Notes under the pieces: generated by a model | The model's database searches: none | What the model was told of the DNA's origin: nothing | What the model saw: only the letters and a program-made list of their open reading frames with translations | Part shown: positions 32,855 through 41,533 of the stretch, one piece after another | How the letters are laid out: every line of letters begins with the position of its first letter | Position numbering within the stretch: position 1 is the stretch's first letter | Position numbers and translations under genes: made by a program | Assembly (NCBI RefSeq): GCF_039905635.1 | Contig: NZ_CP157000.1 | Coordinates: 1,054,001 to 1,118,000, forward strand | Reading direction: 5' to 3' | DNA length: 64,000 bases | Source of the DNA: Microbacterium sp. ProA8 | GTDB lineage: Bacteria; Actinomycetota; Actinomycetes; Actinomycetales; Microbacteriaceae

Positions 32855-32935
32855 TCGTCGAGGATTCAGGAAATCTGGCGTCGCAGCTGGCCGGTCGGGC
32901 AGCCTCCGCGGCGTGTCTCCTGAATCCTTGACGAG
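32855..32935. repeat. GATTCAGGA...TCCTGAATC element (family 2, copy 2)
   Basis: Inverted arms TCGTCGAGGATTCAGGA and TCCTGAATCCTTGACGA (16 of 17 match) flank a centre that includes GTCGCAGCTGGCCGGTCGGGCA. It is a near-direct copy of the element at about 33050-33128. The 590 bp between the SDR and Liv operons hold only these repeats, the heptamer array and the Liv promoter. Confidence 0.8.
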
Positions 32936-33013
32936 CGACGAGGGACGGGCGACGTGCGACGAGCGACGTGCGACGTGCGACGAGCGACGAGCGACGAGCG
33001 ACGAGCGGCGAGC
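32930..33013 (+). repeat. 7-bp minisatellite (GACGAGC)n, 12 units
   Basis: Twelve head-to-tail heptamers, mostly GACGAGC or GACGTGC with GACGAGG, GACGGGC and GGCGAGC variants. The 7-bp period would shift a reading frame, so it is noncoding. It lies between two family-2 repeats and upstream of the Liv operon. Confidence 0.9.
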
Positions 33014-33049
33014 GACCGCGACCGGTGGTCGGGCGGTCTGCCGGTGGAC

Positions 33050-33128
33050 CTCGTCGAGGATTCAGGAATCCTGCCGTCGCAGCTGGCCGCTCGGGCACCC
33101 TCCGCGGCGTGTCTCCTGAATCCTTGAC
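33050..33128. repeat. GATTCAGGA...TCCTGAATC element (family 2, copy 3)
   Basis: The left part TCGTCGAGGATTCAGGAATC and the right part GTGTCTCCTGAATCCTTGACG correspond to copy 2 almost base for base, including the shared core GTCGCAGCTGGCCG and CCTCCGCGGCGTGTCTCCTG. The two copies are therefore a recent duplication around the heptamer array. Confidence 0.8.
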
Positions 33129-33294
33129 GGCCGCTGCCCGCTGAGCCTTGCCCGCGCCTCCGGCCGCGCGCGCCAAGACCCGGCGGCGAGCTCGCGCGGC
33201 GGGTCACGGATGCCGCCGCCGGGGGCGGCACCACGGCTCACTGCGCACGCCGCGGAACGGGCGCGGGTCGCTGGTCACGATCGTGCAACAACAA

Positions 33295-33313
33295 CATACC
33301 GCCCGGTCGGTTT
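33295..33313. promoter_or_regulatory. CATACCG box B, operator of the Liv-type transporter operon
   Basis: CATACCGCCCGGTCGGTTT lies 40-58 bp before the ATG at 33353 and just upstream of a possible -10 (TACAGT, 33319-33324). A repressor bound here would cover the -35 region. It matches the consensus of the other three boxes, and shares 16 or 17 of 19 bases with each. Confidence 0.7.
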
Positions 33314-33352
33314 CTGCGATACAGTGGGCGCACCCGACACGAAGAGGTGCCG

Positions 33353-34090
33353 ATGAACGCAAGATCCGAGGCCGAAGACCGCGCCCCCGCGCGGCTCGAA
33401 GTGAACGCGCTGAGCGTCGCGTTCGGCGGCCTGACCGCGCTGGACGAGGTGTCGTTCGACGTGCGCCCCGGCGAGGTGGTCGCCCTGATCGGGCCCAACG
33501 GCGCCGGGAAGACGACGGTGTTCAATGCCGTCTGCGGACTGGTCCGGCGCAGGGGCGACGTGCACATCGACGGGCTGCCGGCACCGCGGCGCACCGCAGG
33601 GCTGACGGCGCGCGGCGTCTCGCGCACCCTGCAAGGACTGGGGCTGTTCGCAGGGCTCACGGCGCGCGAGAACGTGCTCCTTCCGGTCGCGGGCCGCCGC
33701 GACGCCGATGCCCGGGTCGCTGCGCAGCTCGACGCGCTCGACCTCGAAGCACTGGCGGACCGCCCGGTGACGGCCTTGTCGTACCCCGACCGCAAGCGGG
33801 TCGCGCTCGCCCGTGCGCTGGTGACCGACCCGCGCCTGCTGCTGCTCGACGAGCCTGCCGGCGGACTCGGCGCCGACGACATCGCCGCGCTCGGCGGGGT
33901 GATCGCACGGGTCGCCGCGTCCGGCTGCGCGGTGCTGCTCGTCGAGCATCACGTCGACTTCGTCATGGGCGTCGCCGACCGCATCGTGGTGCTCGACTTC
34001 GGCCGCGTCATCGCCCGCGGCACGCCCGACCAGGTGCGCACCGATCCCCGTGTCGAAGAGGCCTACCTCGGCGTGAAGGCCAGCGCATGA
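33353..34090 (+). CDS. Branched-chain amino acid-type ABC transporter ATPase (LivG-like)
   Basis: This 245-residue ATPase has Walker A IGPNGAGKTT (about 47-55), Walker B LLLLDEPAGGLGADD and the H-loop HHVDFV. The signature is atypical: LSYPDRKRVALARAL instead of LSGGQ. It is the first gene of a five-gene operon encoding a Liv/HAA-type importer. Such importers take up branched-chain amino acids, amides, urea, or aromatic and short-chain acids. ATG at 33353 follows GAAGAGG by 5 nt. Its stop overlaps the next gene (ATGA). Confidence 0.88.
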   Translation: MNARSEAEDRAPARLEVNALSVAFGGLTALDEVSFDVRPGEVVALIGPNGAGKTTVFNAVCGLVRRRGDVHIDGLPAPRRTAGLTARGVSRTLQGLGLFAGLTARENVLLPVAGRRDADARVAAQLDALDLEALADRPVTALSYPDRKRVALARALVTDPRLLLLDEPAGGLGADDIAALGGVIARVAASGCAVLLVEHHVDFVMGVADRIVVLDFGRVIARGTPDQVRTDPRVEEAYLGVKASA

Positions 34091-34953
34091 GCGCCGCCGC
34101 ACAGCCGCACGCCGAGCCGTCGGCACAGGCCCCTTCCCCCGACCCGGCGCAGGCTCCCGCCCCCGACCCGGCGCAGGACCACACCCCGGAGCAGGACCAC
34201 GCCTCGGCCCCGTCGCCGCGCACCGAATCCTCCGCGCACCGCGGCGCGCTCGAGATCCGCGACCTCACCGTCGGCTACGGCGGCGCCCCCGTGCTCCACG
34301 GCGTCGGGTTCGCGCTCGCCCCGGGCGAGGTCGTCGCGCTCCTCGGTGCGAACGGCGCCGGCAAGACGACGCTCCTGCGCACCCTCGCAGGACTCGTGGG
34401 CGCGGCATCCGGAACCCTCCTGCTCGACGGCGATGACCTCGGAGCCCTCCGCACCGAGCAGCGGGCACGGCGCGGCCTCGCGCTCGTGCCCGACGGGCAG
34501 AGCGTGGTCGCCGAGCTCACGGTCGATGAGAACCTCCGTCTCGGCGCCCTCTGGCGCCACCGCGGTGCGGCCCGCGACCGCGCGGTCGCCGGCGTCTACG
34601 AGCTCTTCGAGCCGCTCGCCCGTCGCCGCACGAGCGCCGGGCACCAGCTCTCGGGAGGCGAGCGCCAGATGCTCGCCGTCGGCCGCGCACTCGTCGCCGA
34701 CCCGATGCTGCTCGCCCTCGATGAGCCGTCCCTCGGGCTCGCGCCGCTCGTCGTCGCGCAGCTGATGGGGACGCTCCGGGACGCCGCCGCGAGCCGCGGG
34801 CTGACCGTGCTGCTGGCCGAGCAGAACGTCACCAGCGCCCTGTCGATCGCCGATCGCGGGGTCGTTCTCGACCTCGGCCGGGTCGTGGCGGATGCCCCGG
34901 CCTCGACCCTCGCCGCCGACGAGACCCTCCGACACGCCTACCTGGGATTCTGA
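34087..34953 (+). CDS. Branched-chain amino acid-type ABC transporter ATPase (LivF-like)
   Basis: This 288-residue ATPase carries an unusual N-terminal extension of about 55 residues with repeats of APDPAQ/SPDPAQ. The ABC domain follows: Walker A LGANGAGKTT (about 87), signature LSGGERQMLAVG and Walker B LLALDEPSLGLAP. The LivF hallmark ERQMLAVGRAL is clear. It overlaps the previous gene by 4 nt and the next by 1 nt, so the operon is tightly coupled. The extension resembles no known domain. Confidence 0.88.
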   Translation: MSAAAQPHAEPSAQAPSPDPAQAPAPDPAQDHTPEQDHASAPSPRTESSAHRGALEIRDLTVGYGGAPVLHGVGFALAPGEVVALLGANGAGKTTLLRTLAGLVGAASGTLLLDGDDLGALRTEQRARRGLALVPDGQSVVAELTVDENLRLGALWRHRGAARDRAVAGVYELFEPLARRRTSAGHQLSGGERQMLAVGRALVADPMLLALDEPSLGLAPLVVAQLMGTLRDAAASRGLTVLLAEQNVTSALSIADRGVVLDLGRVVADAPASTLAADETLRHAYLGF

Positions 34954-35831
34954 TGGACCGACTGCTCTTCCTCCTCGCGACCGGCTTCGCGCGCGGCGCG
35001 ATCTTCGCGCTGTTCGCCCTGTCGCTGGTGCTCATCTGGCGCGCCGCCCGCATCGTGAACTTCGCGCAGGGCGCGTTGGCGCTCGTCGCGACCTATGCGG
35101 CGTTCGCGGTGACCGGCCTGACCGGCTCGTACTGGGCGGGACTCGCCGCCGGGCTGATCGCCGGAGCCGCGCTCGGCCTCGGTGTAGAGCGGGGACTCAT
35201 GCGCTTCGCCCCGCACAGCAGTCCGCTCTCGGGCGTGATCGTGGCGATCGGCTTGGTGATGGTGCTCCAGTCGCTGCTCGGCATCCTCTTCGGCGCCCAG
35301 TACCGGCCAATGCGCGCCCCGTTCGACGACAGCCCGATCATGGTCGGCGGCGTGCCGCTGCTGTCGCCGTACGACCTGTTCGTGCTCGCGGTCGCGCTGG
35401 CGGTGATGACCCTGCTGGCGCTGCTGTTCACCCGCACGTCGCTCGGACTGCAGCTGCGCGCCTCGGCCTTCGCGCCCGAGGTGTCGCGGGTGCTCGGGGT
35501 GAGGGTGGGCCGCATGGTGACGATCGGATGGATGCTGTCCTCCGCGGTCGCCGCGCTCGCCGCCATGCTGCTCGTGCCCACGGAGCTGGGACTCAACCCC
35601 CACGCCACCGACATGCTGTTCGTCTACGCCTTCGCGGTGGCCGTCGTCGGCGGCCTGGACTCTCCCGTCGGGGCGCTCGTCGGCGGGCTCGTCGTGGGGG
35701 TCGCGATGACCCTCGTGACCGGCTACCTGGGTGCGACCGTCGCGCCCATCGGCGTGCTCGTGCTGCTCGTCGGGGTGCTGCTCGTGCGACCCGGGGGCAT
35801 CTTCTCCCTGCGGGAGGCGAGGAGCGCATGA
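34953..35831 (+). CDS. Branched-chain amino acid-type ABC transporter permease (LivH-like)
   Basis: This 292-residue permease has about eight hydrophobic segments. The LivH motif NFAQGALALVATYAAF is near residue 32, GARYRPMRAPF-like sequence (GAQYRPMRAP) is central, and the EAA-type loop GLQLRASAFAPEVSRVLGV is present. The C-terminal VAVVGGLDSPVGALVGGLVVG is also typical. Together with the LivM-like gene it forms the membrane channel. Confidence 0.88.
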   Translation: MDRLLFLLATGFARGAIFALFALSLVLIWRAARIVNFAQGALALVATYAAFAVTGLTGSYWAGLAAGLIAGAALGLGVERGLMRFAPHSSPLSGVIVAIGLVMVLQSLLGILFGAQYRPMRAPFDDSPIMVGGVPLLSPYDLFVLAVALAVMTLLALLFTRTSLGLQLRASAFAPEVSRVLGVRVGRMVTIGWMLSSAVAALAAMLLVPTELGLNPHATDMLFVYAFAVAVVGGLDSPVGALVGGLVVGVAMTLVTGYLGATVAPIGVLVLLVGVLLVRPGGIFSLREARSA

Positions 35832-37096
35832 CCCGCCTGCTTCCCTCGTTGCGCGGCATCCCGCGCGTCGTCGTCTTCGGAGCCGTCCTCACCGTGCTGG
35901 CGATCGGCGGCACCTTCCTGCTCGATCCCTACCGCAACTTCCAGCTCGCCACGGTGGCGGCCTACTTCTGCGCGACCGCGGGCCTCACCCTCCTCATCGG
36001 GCAGAGCGGGCAGCTCTCGCTCGGCCAGGCGGCCCTCATGGCAGCGGGCGGCTACGGCTACGCGCTCACGGCGAATGCGATGACGGATGCCGGGGTCACC
36101 GGCATCCCGCGATTCCTGGCCGGCATGCTCACCGCCGTGGTGGTCTCCGCCGCACTCGGGTGGCTGCTGGGGCTGGCCGCCGCGCGCCTGCGCGGACCGT
36201 ATCTCGCGGGCGTGACGCTGACACTCGTCATCGCGGTGCCTGCCATCGCCGCCGTCTTCTCGGGTGTGCTCCGCGGTGATCAGGGCCTGCAGATCGCCTA
36301 CGACGGCGTGCCGCGGATGCTCGAGCGGCTCATCGCCGTCGAGCAGTGGCAGGCGTGGGTGGCGATCCTCGTCGCGGGCGTCGTCGTCACCGGGCTCGCC
36401 GCACTGACCGGCGGACGCCTCGGCCTGCGCATGCGCGCCGTCCGCGACGACGAGACCGCCGCGCGGCTGAACGGCGTGCGGACGGGCCGGGTCAAGGTCA
36501 CCGCGTTCACCCTGAGCTCGGTCGCCGCCGGTGCCGGCGGCGCCGTGCTCTGCTTCGCCACCCAGTCGGTGAGTCCCGGCGCGTACACGCTCGCGTTCTC
36601 GCTGCTGCTCGTCGTGGCCGTCGTGCTCGGCGGTCTGGGCAGCATCGGCGGCGCGGCGGTGGGCTCCGCCCTCATCGTGCTGCTCCCGTGGGCGCTGGGG
36701 GCGGCGACCGCCGCCCTCCCGCTCCCCGTCGAGGTCGCGCAGCGACTGTCGGGCAACCTCTCGATCCTCGTCTTCGGGTTGCTCCTCATCGTCGTGATGC
36801 TGGTGTGGCCGGGCGGGCTCGCGAGCCTTCGCCGGCGCCGCCGCGCGTCCGCTCCGACCTCGGGCTCCGCGACGCGCGACGGGGGAGATCCCCGCACGCA
36901 CGGCGTCCCGGAAGCCACCCTGTCGCGGGACGTCGCAGCGGACGCCTCCGCGGCCCGAGCCGACGATGCCGCGGACCCGGCCGACGAGCACGCACCCCCG
37001 ACCGACGATGCCGCGGACCCGGCCGACGGCGCCGCGCCAGGGCATCCGGAACCCGTTCTTTCCTCTGCACCACCCACACCACACAGAAAGAGGTGA
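35828..37096 (+). CDS. Branched-chain amino acid-type ABC transporter permease (LivM-like)
   Basis: This 422-residue permease has about nine hydrophobic segments (FCATAGLTLLIGQSGQLSLGQAALMAAG, VAVVLGGLGSIGGAAVG) and the coupling motif LGLRMRAVRDDETAARLNGV. The transport core ends near residue 325. A further 95 residues form an Ala/Asp/Pro-rich tail with repeats of DDAADPADE, unusual for the family. The start overlaps the LivH stop by 4 nt. Confidence 0.88.
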   Translation: MTRLLPSLRGIPRVVVFGAVLTVLAIGGTFLLDPYRNFQLATVAAYFCATAGLTLLIGQSGQLSLGQAALMAAGGYGYALTANAMTDAGVTGIPRFLAGMLTAVVVSAALGWLLGLAAARLRGPYLAGVTLTLVIAVPAIAAVFSGVLRGDQGLQIAYDGVPRMLERLIAVEQWQAWVAILVAGVVVTGLAALTGGRLGLRMRAVRDDETAARLNGVRTGRVKVTAFTLSSVAAGAGGAVLCFATQSVSPGAYTLAFSLLLVVAVVLGGLGSIGGAAVGSALIVLLPWALGAATAALPLPVEVAQRLSGNLSILVFGLLLIVVMLVWPGGLASLRRRRRASAPTSGSATRDGGDPRTHGVPEATLSRDVAADASAARADDAADPADEHAPPTDDAADPADGAAPGHPEPVLSSAPPTPHRKR

Positions 37097-37098
37097 CC

Positions 37099-38385
37099 AT
37101 GTCACAGCACTCCACCGCGCGCCGCGTCGCGGCCCTGGTCGGCGCATCCGCCCTCCTCGTCGCGCTCGCCGGCTGCAGCACGCCCGCCGCCACCGGCGGC
37201 CCCGACGAAGACATCCCGGGCATCAGCGACGACACCGTGACGATCGGCACGCACACGCCCCTGACCGGGCCCGCCGCGGCGGGATACTCGTCGATCTCGG
37301 CCGCCGCCACGGCCTACTTCGCCTACCTCAACGAGAACGGCGGTGTGCACGGCCGCGAGATCGAGTACATCGTCAAGGACGACGGCTACAACCCGGCGAA
37401 CACGCAGACGGTCGTGCGCGAACTCGTGCAGGAGGACGAGGTGTTCGCAATCCTGAACGGCCTCGGCACGCCGACCCACACCGCGGTGCTCGACTACCTG
37501 AACCAGAACGAGGTGCCCGACCTGTTCGTCGCATCGGGCTCGACGAGCTGGAACCAGCCCGAGAAGTACCCCTGGACGTTCGGGTTCAACGCCGACTACG
37601 TCGTCGAGGGCGCCGCGCTCGCGCAGTATGCCGCCGACGAGTATCCCGACAAGGTCGTGTGCCTGCTCGGGCAGGACGACGACTTCGGCGACGAGATGAT
37701 CGAGGGCGCCGAACTCGCCCTCGGCGCCGACGGACTGGCGCAGGTCGAGCGGTACTCGGTCTCGAACCAGGACGTCGCGGCGCAGATCGGCGCGCTCAAG
37801 GCGGCCGGATGCGAGATCAACATCCTGGCGACCATCAACGGCTTCACGGCGCTCGCGCTCGGCACCGCCGCGCAGCTGGGGTGGTTCCCGATGTGGTTCT
37901 CGTCGTCATCGGGCGCGAGCTACGAGACGCTCGTCGAATACCTCGGCGCCGACGTTGGGCCCAAGCTGCTGCAGGGCCTCGTGGGCACGAACTACCTGCC
38001 GGCCGCGGGCGGCGGCTCGGAGTGGGTGTCGCTCTTCCGGCAGATCAACGACGAGTACAACGACGGCGCGCCGTTCGACGGCAACACCGTCTACGGCATG
38101 AGCGTCGCGTACCTGTTCGCCGAGGCGCTCGAGGCGGCGGGCGAGAACCCGACGCGCCAGTCGCTGATCGACGCCGTCAGCTCCGGCGACCTCGCGGGCA
38201 ACGGCATCCTTCCGCTGTCGTTCGGCGAGGACAGCCACGCCGCCTACCTCGGCGCCGGCATCACCACCGTCGACCAGGGCGTGCAGGACTACATCGGCAC
38301 GACCTACGCCGTCGACGGCGGGACCGTGACCACGGTCGAGCCGTCGCCCGTGGCGCTGTCGGGCGAGGGCGTGCCCGGCTCCTGA
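37099..38385 (+). CDS. ABC transporter substrate-binding lipoprotein (Peripla_BP_6 / LivK-like)
   Basis: This 428-residue lipoprotein has a signal peptide with lipobox LVALAGC (Cys26). The mature part is a type I periplasmic binding fold: TIGTHTPLTGPAAAGYSSI, AYFAYLNENGGVHGREIEYI and QTVVRELVQEDEVFAILNGLGT. It delivers the substrate to the LivH/LivM channel. AAAGAGG precedes the ATG by 6 nt. It ends the operon and is followed by a terminator. The ligand is probably a short or medium-chain acid or amino acid. Within the CATACCG regulon I would expect the catabolic substrate itself. Confidence 0.9.
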   Translation: MSQHSTARRVAALVGASALLVALAGCSTPAATGGPDEDIPGISDDTVTIGTHTPLTGPAAAGYSSISAAATAYFAYLNENGGVHGREIEYIVKDDGYNPANTQTVVRELVQEDEVFAILNGLGTPTHTAVLDYLNQNEVPDLFVASGSTSWNQPEKYPWTFGFNADYVVEGAALAQYAADEYPDKVVCLLGQDDDFGDEMIEGAELALGADGLAQVERYSVSNQDVAAQIGALKAAGCEINILATINGFTALALGTAAQLGWFPMWFSSSSGASYETLVEYLGADVGPKLLQGLVGTNYLPAAGGGSEWVSLFRQINDEYNDGAPFDGNTVYGMSVAYLFAEALEAAGENPTRQSLIDAVSSGDLAGNGILPLSFGEDSHAAYLGAGITTVDQGVQDYIGTTYAVDGGTVTTVEPSPVALSGEGVPGS

Positions 38386-38405
38386 GTCCCCCCGCTCAGG
38401 CATCA

Positions 38406-38431
38406 GGCCCGGACCCTGCGGGGTCCGGGCC
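38406..38431 (+). terminator. Hairpin terminator after the Liv operon
   Basis: GGCCCGGACCC (38406-38416) pairs perfectly with GGGTCCGGGCC (38421-38431) around TGCG, 20 nt after the stop codon, followed by TTCGGT. Confidence 0.75.
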
Positions 38432-38445
38432 TTCGGTGTGCGCGG

Positions 38446-38555
38446 GCGTTTCGTCTCGCTCCGCTCGCTCAACGACCGGAATGGATCGGTCGTTGAGCGA
38501 GCGAGGAACGCGGTCGTTGAGCGAGCTTGCGAGTCGAAACGCAGAGACGAAACGC
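38446..38555. repeat. GTTTCGTCTCG inverted repeat (copy 3)
   Basis: GCGTTTCGTCTCGCTCCGCTCGCTCAACGACCGG-type left arm and GGTCGTTGAGCGAGCGAGGAAC right arm, with an inserted partial duplicate GGTCGTTGAGCGAGCTTGCGAG before the terminal GAGACGAAACGC. It lies between the convergent Liv operon and CoA-ligase gene. Confidence 0.8.
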
Positions 38556-38581
38556 GCCTGACTGCGTCGGAGGGTTTGAGC

Positions 38582-38655
38582 GCGTTTCGTCTCGGTCGCT
38601 GGCGCTCCCTCGCTCAACGACCTGGGTGCATCGGTTGAGCGAGCGAGCGATGAGC
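38582..38655. repeat. GTTTCGTCTCG repeat (copy 4, truncated)
   Basis: GCGTTTCGTCTCGGTCGC and GCTCCCTCGCTCAACGACC form the left arm. The right arm stops after GGTTGAGCGAGCGAGCGATGAGC and lacks the GACGAAAC end. It adjoins the 3' end of the acyl-CoA ligase gene. Confidence 0.75.
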
Positions 38656-38665
38656 GGGGCGTGGC

Positions 38666-40249
38666 TCAGGGCACGGGGGAGAACTGGGCGACCAGCTCGC
38701 GCTTCAGCACCTTGCCGCTGGAGCCCAGCGGCAGCGCGGGCACGACGTGGACGACGCGGGGGTACTTGTACGCGGCGATGCGGTCGCGCACGAACGCCAC
38801 GACCTCGGCCGGGTCCAGGTCGACGCCGTCGTGCGGCACCACGGCGGCGTGCACCTCCTGCCCGCGCACGTCGTCGGCGACGCCGAACACCGCCGCCAGG
38901 GCGATCCCCGGATGCCGCGCCAGCACCGCCTCGACCTCGGTCGGGTAGACGTTGTAGCCCGACCGCACGATCATGTCCTTCTTGCGGTCCACGATCGTGA
39001 GGATGCCGTCGGTGTACATGCCCAGGTCGCCGGTGCGGAACCAGCCGTCGACGACGGCGGCGGCCGAGGCATCCTCTCGTCCGAGGTAGCCCTTGAACAG
39101 GTTGTGGCCGCGCACGACGATCTCGCCGAGCGCCTCCGGCTCGTCGAGCAGCACGACGGCGTCGTCGGTCTCGGGGTCGGCGACGGCGACGTCGACGCCC
39201 CACAGGGCGCGGCCGACGGTTCCGGGCCGGATCGGCTGGTGCAGCGGATTCGACGACACCGTCGGGGCGGTCTCGGTGAGCCCGTACCCCTCGTGCACGT
39301 CGGCGCCGAACGCGTCGCGGAAGCCCTCGAGCACCGCCACCGGCAGCGCCGCGCCGCCCGAGACGGCGTAGCGCAGCGGCGGTCGGGCGGGCGAGCGCCG
39401 GGCGGCCTCGAGCATCCCGACGTACATCGTGGGCACGGCGGTGAACGCCGTCGCACCGAGCGCGGTGGTGAGGGCGAGCGCTTCATCGGCGTCGAACCGG
39501 GGGAGGAGGATGACGGATGCCCCCACCCGCAGCGCGATGTTCATCACGGCGGTCTGCCCGAAGGTGTGGAAGAGCGGCAGCCCGCCGAACACGACGTCGT
39601 CGGGGCCGAGGTCGAAGGCGTCGATGAGCGTGGTGTGCACCTGCTCGACGATGGACAGGTGCGAGCCGACGGCGCCCTTGGGAGTGCCGGTGGTGCCGCT
39701 CGTGTACAGGATGGTGGCGGCATCCAGCGGCGAGACCGCCTCGTGGTGGACGATCGGCGCGGCCGTCGCGGCCTCGGCTTCGAGGCGCGGCAGGTCGACA
39801 CCCGCGTCGGCGGGCAGCAGCACGGTCAGCAGGGGCACCCCGGTGGCCGTGGCCGCGGGAACGGCCTCGCCCAGCAGCGGCGCGGCGGCGACCAGCACGT
39901 CGGCCCCGGAGTCGCGCAGCACGAAGGCGATCTCGTCGGCCTTGAAGAGCAGATGCACCGGCACCACGATCGCGCCGAGCGACAGGGCTGCGTAGTAGAC
40001 GCGGGCGAAATCAGGCACGTTGGGCACGAGCATCGCGACGCGGTCGCCCCGGCCGATGCCGCGCGCACGCAGCGCGCCGGCGTACGCGCGGGTCTGATCC
40101 CAGAGCTCCCGGTAGGTCGTCGTCGTGCCGGCGAAGTGGAACGCGGTGCGATCCGCGTGACGGACGGCGGACTCGGCGAGGATGCTCGCGACCGACAGCG
40201 TCGCGAAGCCGGGCCCGTCGATGGCGGGGTCGGGGCGGTGTGTGGTCAT
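38666..40249 (-). CDS. Acyl-CoA ligase (FadD-like, class I adenylate-forming enzyme)
   Basis: This 527-residue enzyme activates an acid to its CoA thioester with ATP. The ATP P-loop YTSGTTGTPKGAV (about 180-192), the VHEGYGLTETAPTVS region (about 318-330), the hinge GWFRTGDLGMYTDG and the adenylation lysine in SSGKVLKREL (about 513) are all present. It is the last gene of the kinase-acyl-CoA dehydrogenase-ligase operon, 42 nt after the dehydrogenase. In that setting it would make the CoA ester on which the kinase acts. The chain length preference cannot be read from the sequence. Confidence 0.9.
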   Translation of the reverse strand: MTTHRPDPAIDGPGFATLSVASILAESAVRHADRTAFHFAGTTTTYRELWDQTRAYAGALRARGIGRGDRVAMLVPNVPDFARVYYAALSLGAIVVPVHLLFKADEIAFVLRDSGADVLVAAAPLLGEAVPAATATGVPLLTVLLPADAGVDLPRLEAEAATAAPIVHHEAVSPLDAATILYTSGTTGTPKGAVGSHLSIVEQVHTTLIDAFDLGPDDVVFGGLPLFHTFGQTAVMNIALRVGASVILLPRFDADEALALTTALGATAFTAVPTMYVGMLEAARRSPARPPLRYAVSGGAALPVAVLEGFRDAFGADVHEGYGLTETAPTVSSNPLHQPIRPGTVGRALWGVDVAVADPETDDAVVLLDEPEALGEIVVRGHNLFKGYLGREDASAAAVVDGWFRTGDLGMYTDGILTIVDRKKDMIVRSGYNVYPTEVEAVLARHPGIALAAVFGVADDVRGQEVHAAVVPHDGVDLDPAEVVAFVRDRIAAYKYPRVVHVVPALPLGSSGKVLKRELVAQFSPVP

Positions 40250-40291
40250 GATCGTCTCCTTCGACGCTCGAGCCGTGTGGTCGGGGGGTGG

Positions 40292-41533
40292 TCAGCCGCG
40301 CAGCTGCGCGCGACCGAGGCCGGCGAGGTGCACCTCGTCAGGACCGTCGGCGATGCGCAGCGACCGCACGCCGGCGTAGAGCTCGGCGAGCGGGGTGTCG
40401 GACGAGACGCCGGCGCCGCCGTGCAGCTGGATGGCGCGGTCGATGATCTGCTGCACCGCGCGGGGCACCGCGATCTTGATCGCCTGGATCTCGGTCATCG
40501 CGTGCTTGTTGCCCACGGTGTCCATGAGCCACGCGGTCTTGAGGACGAGCAGCCGCAGCGCCTCGAGCTGGATGCGGGCCTCGGCGATCCACTCGCGCAC
40601 GACGCCCTGCTCGGAGAGCGAGCGCCCGAACGCGTGCCGGGACGACGCGCGCTCGATCATGAGCGCGAGCGCCCGCTCGCCCATGCCGAGGGCGCGCATG
40701 CAGTGGTGGATGCGTCCGGGGCCGAGCCGGGCCTGGGCGATCGCGAACCCGTCGCCCTCGCCGGCGATGAGATTCTCGGCCGGAACACGCACCTCCTCGA
40801 AGGCGATCTCGGCGTGACCGCCGTGGTCGCGGTCGTCGTAGCCGAACACGCTCAGCGGGCGCACGATGCGCACTCCCGCGGTGTCACGGGGAACCAGGAT
40901 CATGGACTGCTGACGGTGGCGTGCGGCATCCGGATCCGTCTTTCCCATGACGATGAAGATCGCCGCATCGGGGTTCATCGCGCCGGTCGACCACCACTTG
41001 CGGCCGGTGACGACGTAGTGGTCGCCGTCGCGGCGGATCCGGGTGCCGATGTTCGTCGCGTCGGACGACGCCACCTCCGGCTCGGTCATGCAGAACGCCG
41101 AGCGGATGCGGGCGTCGAGGAGCGGCTCCAGCCAGCGCTCCTTCTGCGCCGGCGTGCCGAAGTCGTTGAGCACCTCCATGTTGCCGGTGTCGGGGGCGGC
41201 GCAGTTGAACGCGGCCGGTGCGAGGCGCGGGCTCCACCCGGTGACCTCGGCGACGGGGGCGTACTGGAGGTTGGTCAGCCCCGCCCCGCCGTTCGCGCCG
41301 CCGTGTTCGCCGCCGTGCTCGCCGCCGTGTCCGCCGGGGAGGAAGAGGTTCCACAGCCCCTGCGCGCGGGCCGTGGTCTGCAGCTCGCGCAACACCGGAC
41401 GCACGGTCCAGTCGTCGGGGGTGGCGGCCAGCTGCTCGTCGAGCACCGGTTCGGCAGGCAGCACGTGCTCGTCGAGGAACGCGCGGGCGCGCTCCGTGAG
41501 TTCGAGCGTTCGTTCGTCGGGCGCGAAGTCCAT
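40292..41533 (-). CDS. Acyl-CoA dehydrogenase, ACAD10/11-like
   Basis: This 413-residue flavoenzyme has FCMTEPEVASSDATNIGTRI, WWSTGAMNPDAAIFIVMGKTD and QLHGGAGVSSDTPLAELYAGVRSLRIADGPDEVH motifs typical of the ACAD10/ACAD11 group. At the position where classical enzymes have the catalytic Glu in YEGT it has Asp (IADGPDEVH, about 395). An unusual GGEHGGEHGGANGG loop lies near residue 70. Its start overlaps the stop of the phosphotransferase gene (TGATG), recalling the ACAD10/11 fusion of the same two domains. I infer a role in phosphate elimination from 4-phosphoacyl-CoA. Confidence 0.85.
   Translation of the reverse strand: MDFAPDERTLELTERARAFLDEHVLPAEPVLDEQLAATPDDWTVRPVLRELQTTARAQGLWNLFLPGGHGGEHGGEHGGANGGAGLTNLQYAPVAEVTGWSPRLAPAAFNCAAPDTGNMEVLNDFGTPAQKERWLEPLLDARIRSAFCMTEPEVASSDATNIGTRIRRDGDHYVVTGRKWWSTGAMNPDAAIFIVMGKTDPDAARHRQQSMILVPRDTAGVRIVRPLSVFGYDDRDHGGHAEIAFEEVRVPAENLIAGEGDGFAIAQARLGPGRIHHCMRALGMGERALALMIERASSRHAFGRSLSEQGVVREWIAEARIQLEALRLLVLKTAWLMDTVGNKHAMTEIQAIKIAVPRAVQQIIDRAIQLHGGAGVSSDTPLAELYAGVRSLRIADGPDEVHLAGLGRAQLRG

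Noticed and set aside
32866..33234. Minus-strand frame with RRSSLVARRTSLVARR repeats near the heptamer array
   Set aside because: It is a translation of the heptamer minisatellite and inverted repeats. The 7-bp period makes a conserved protein unlikely and no start signal is present.
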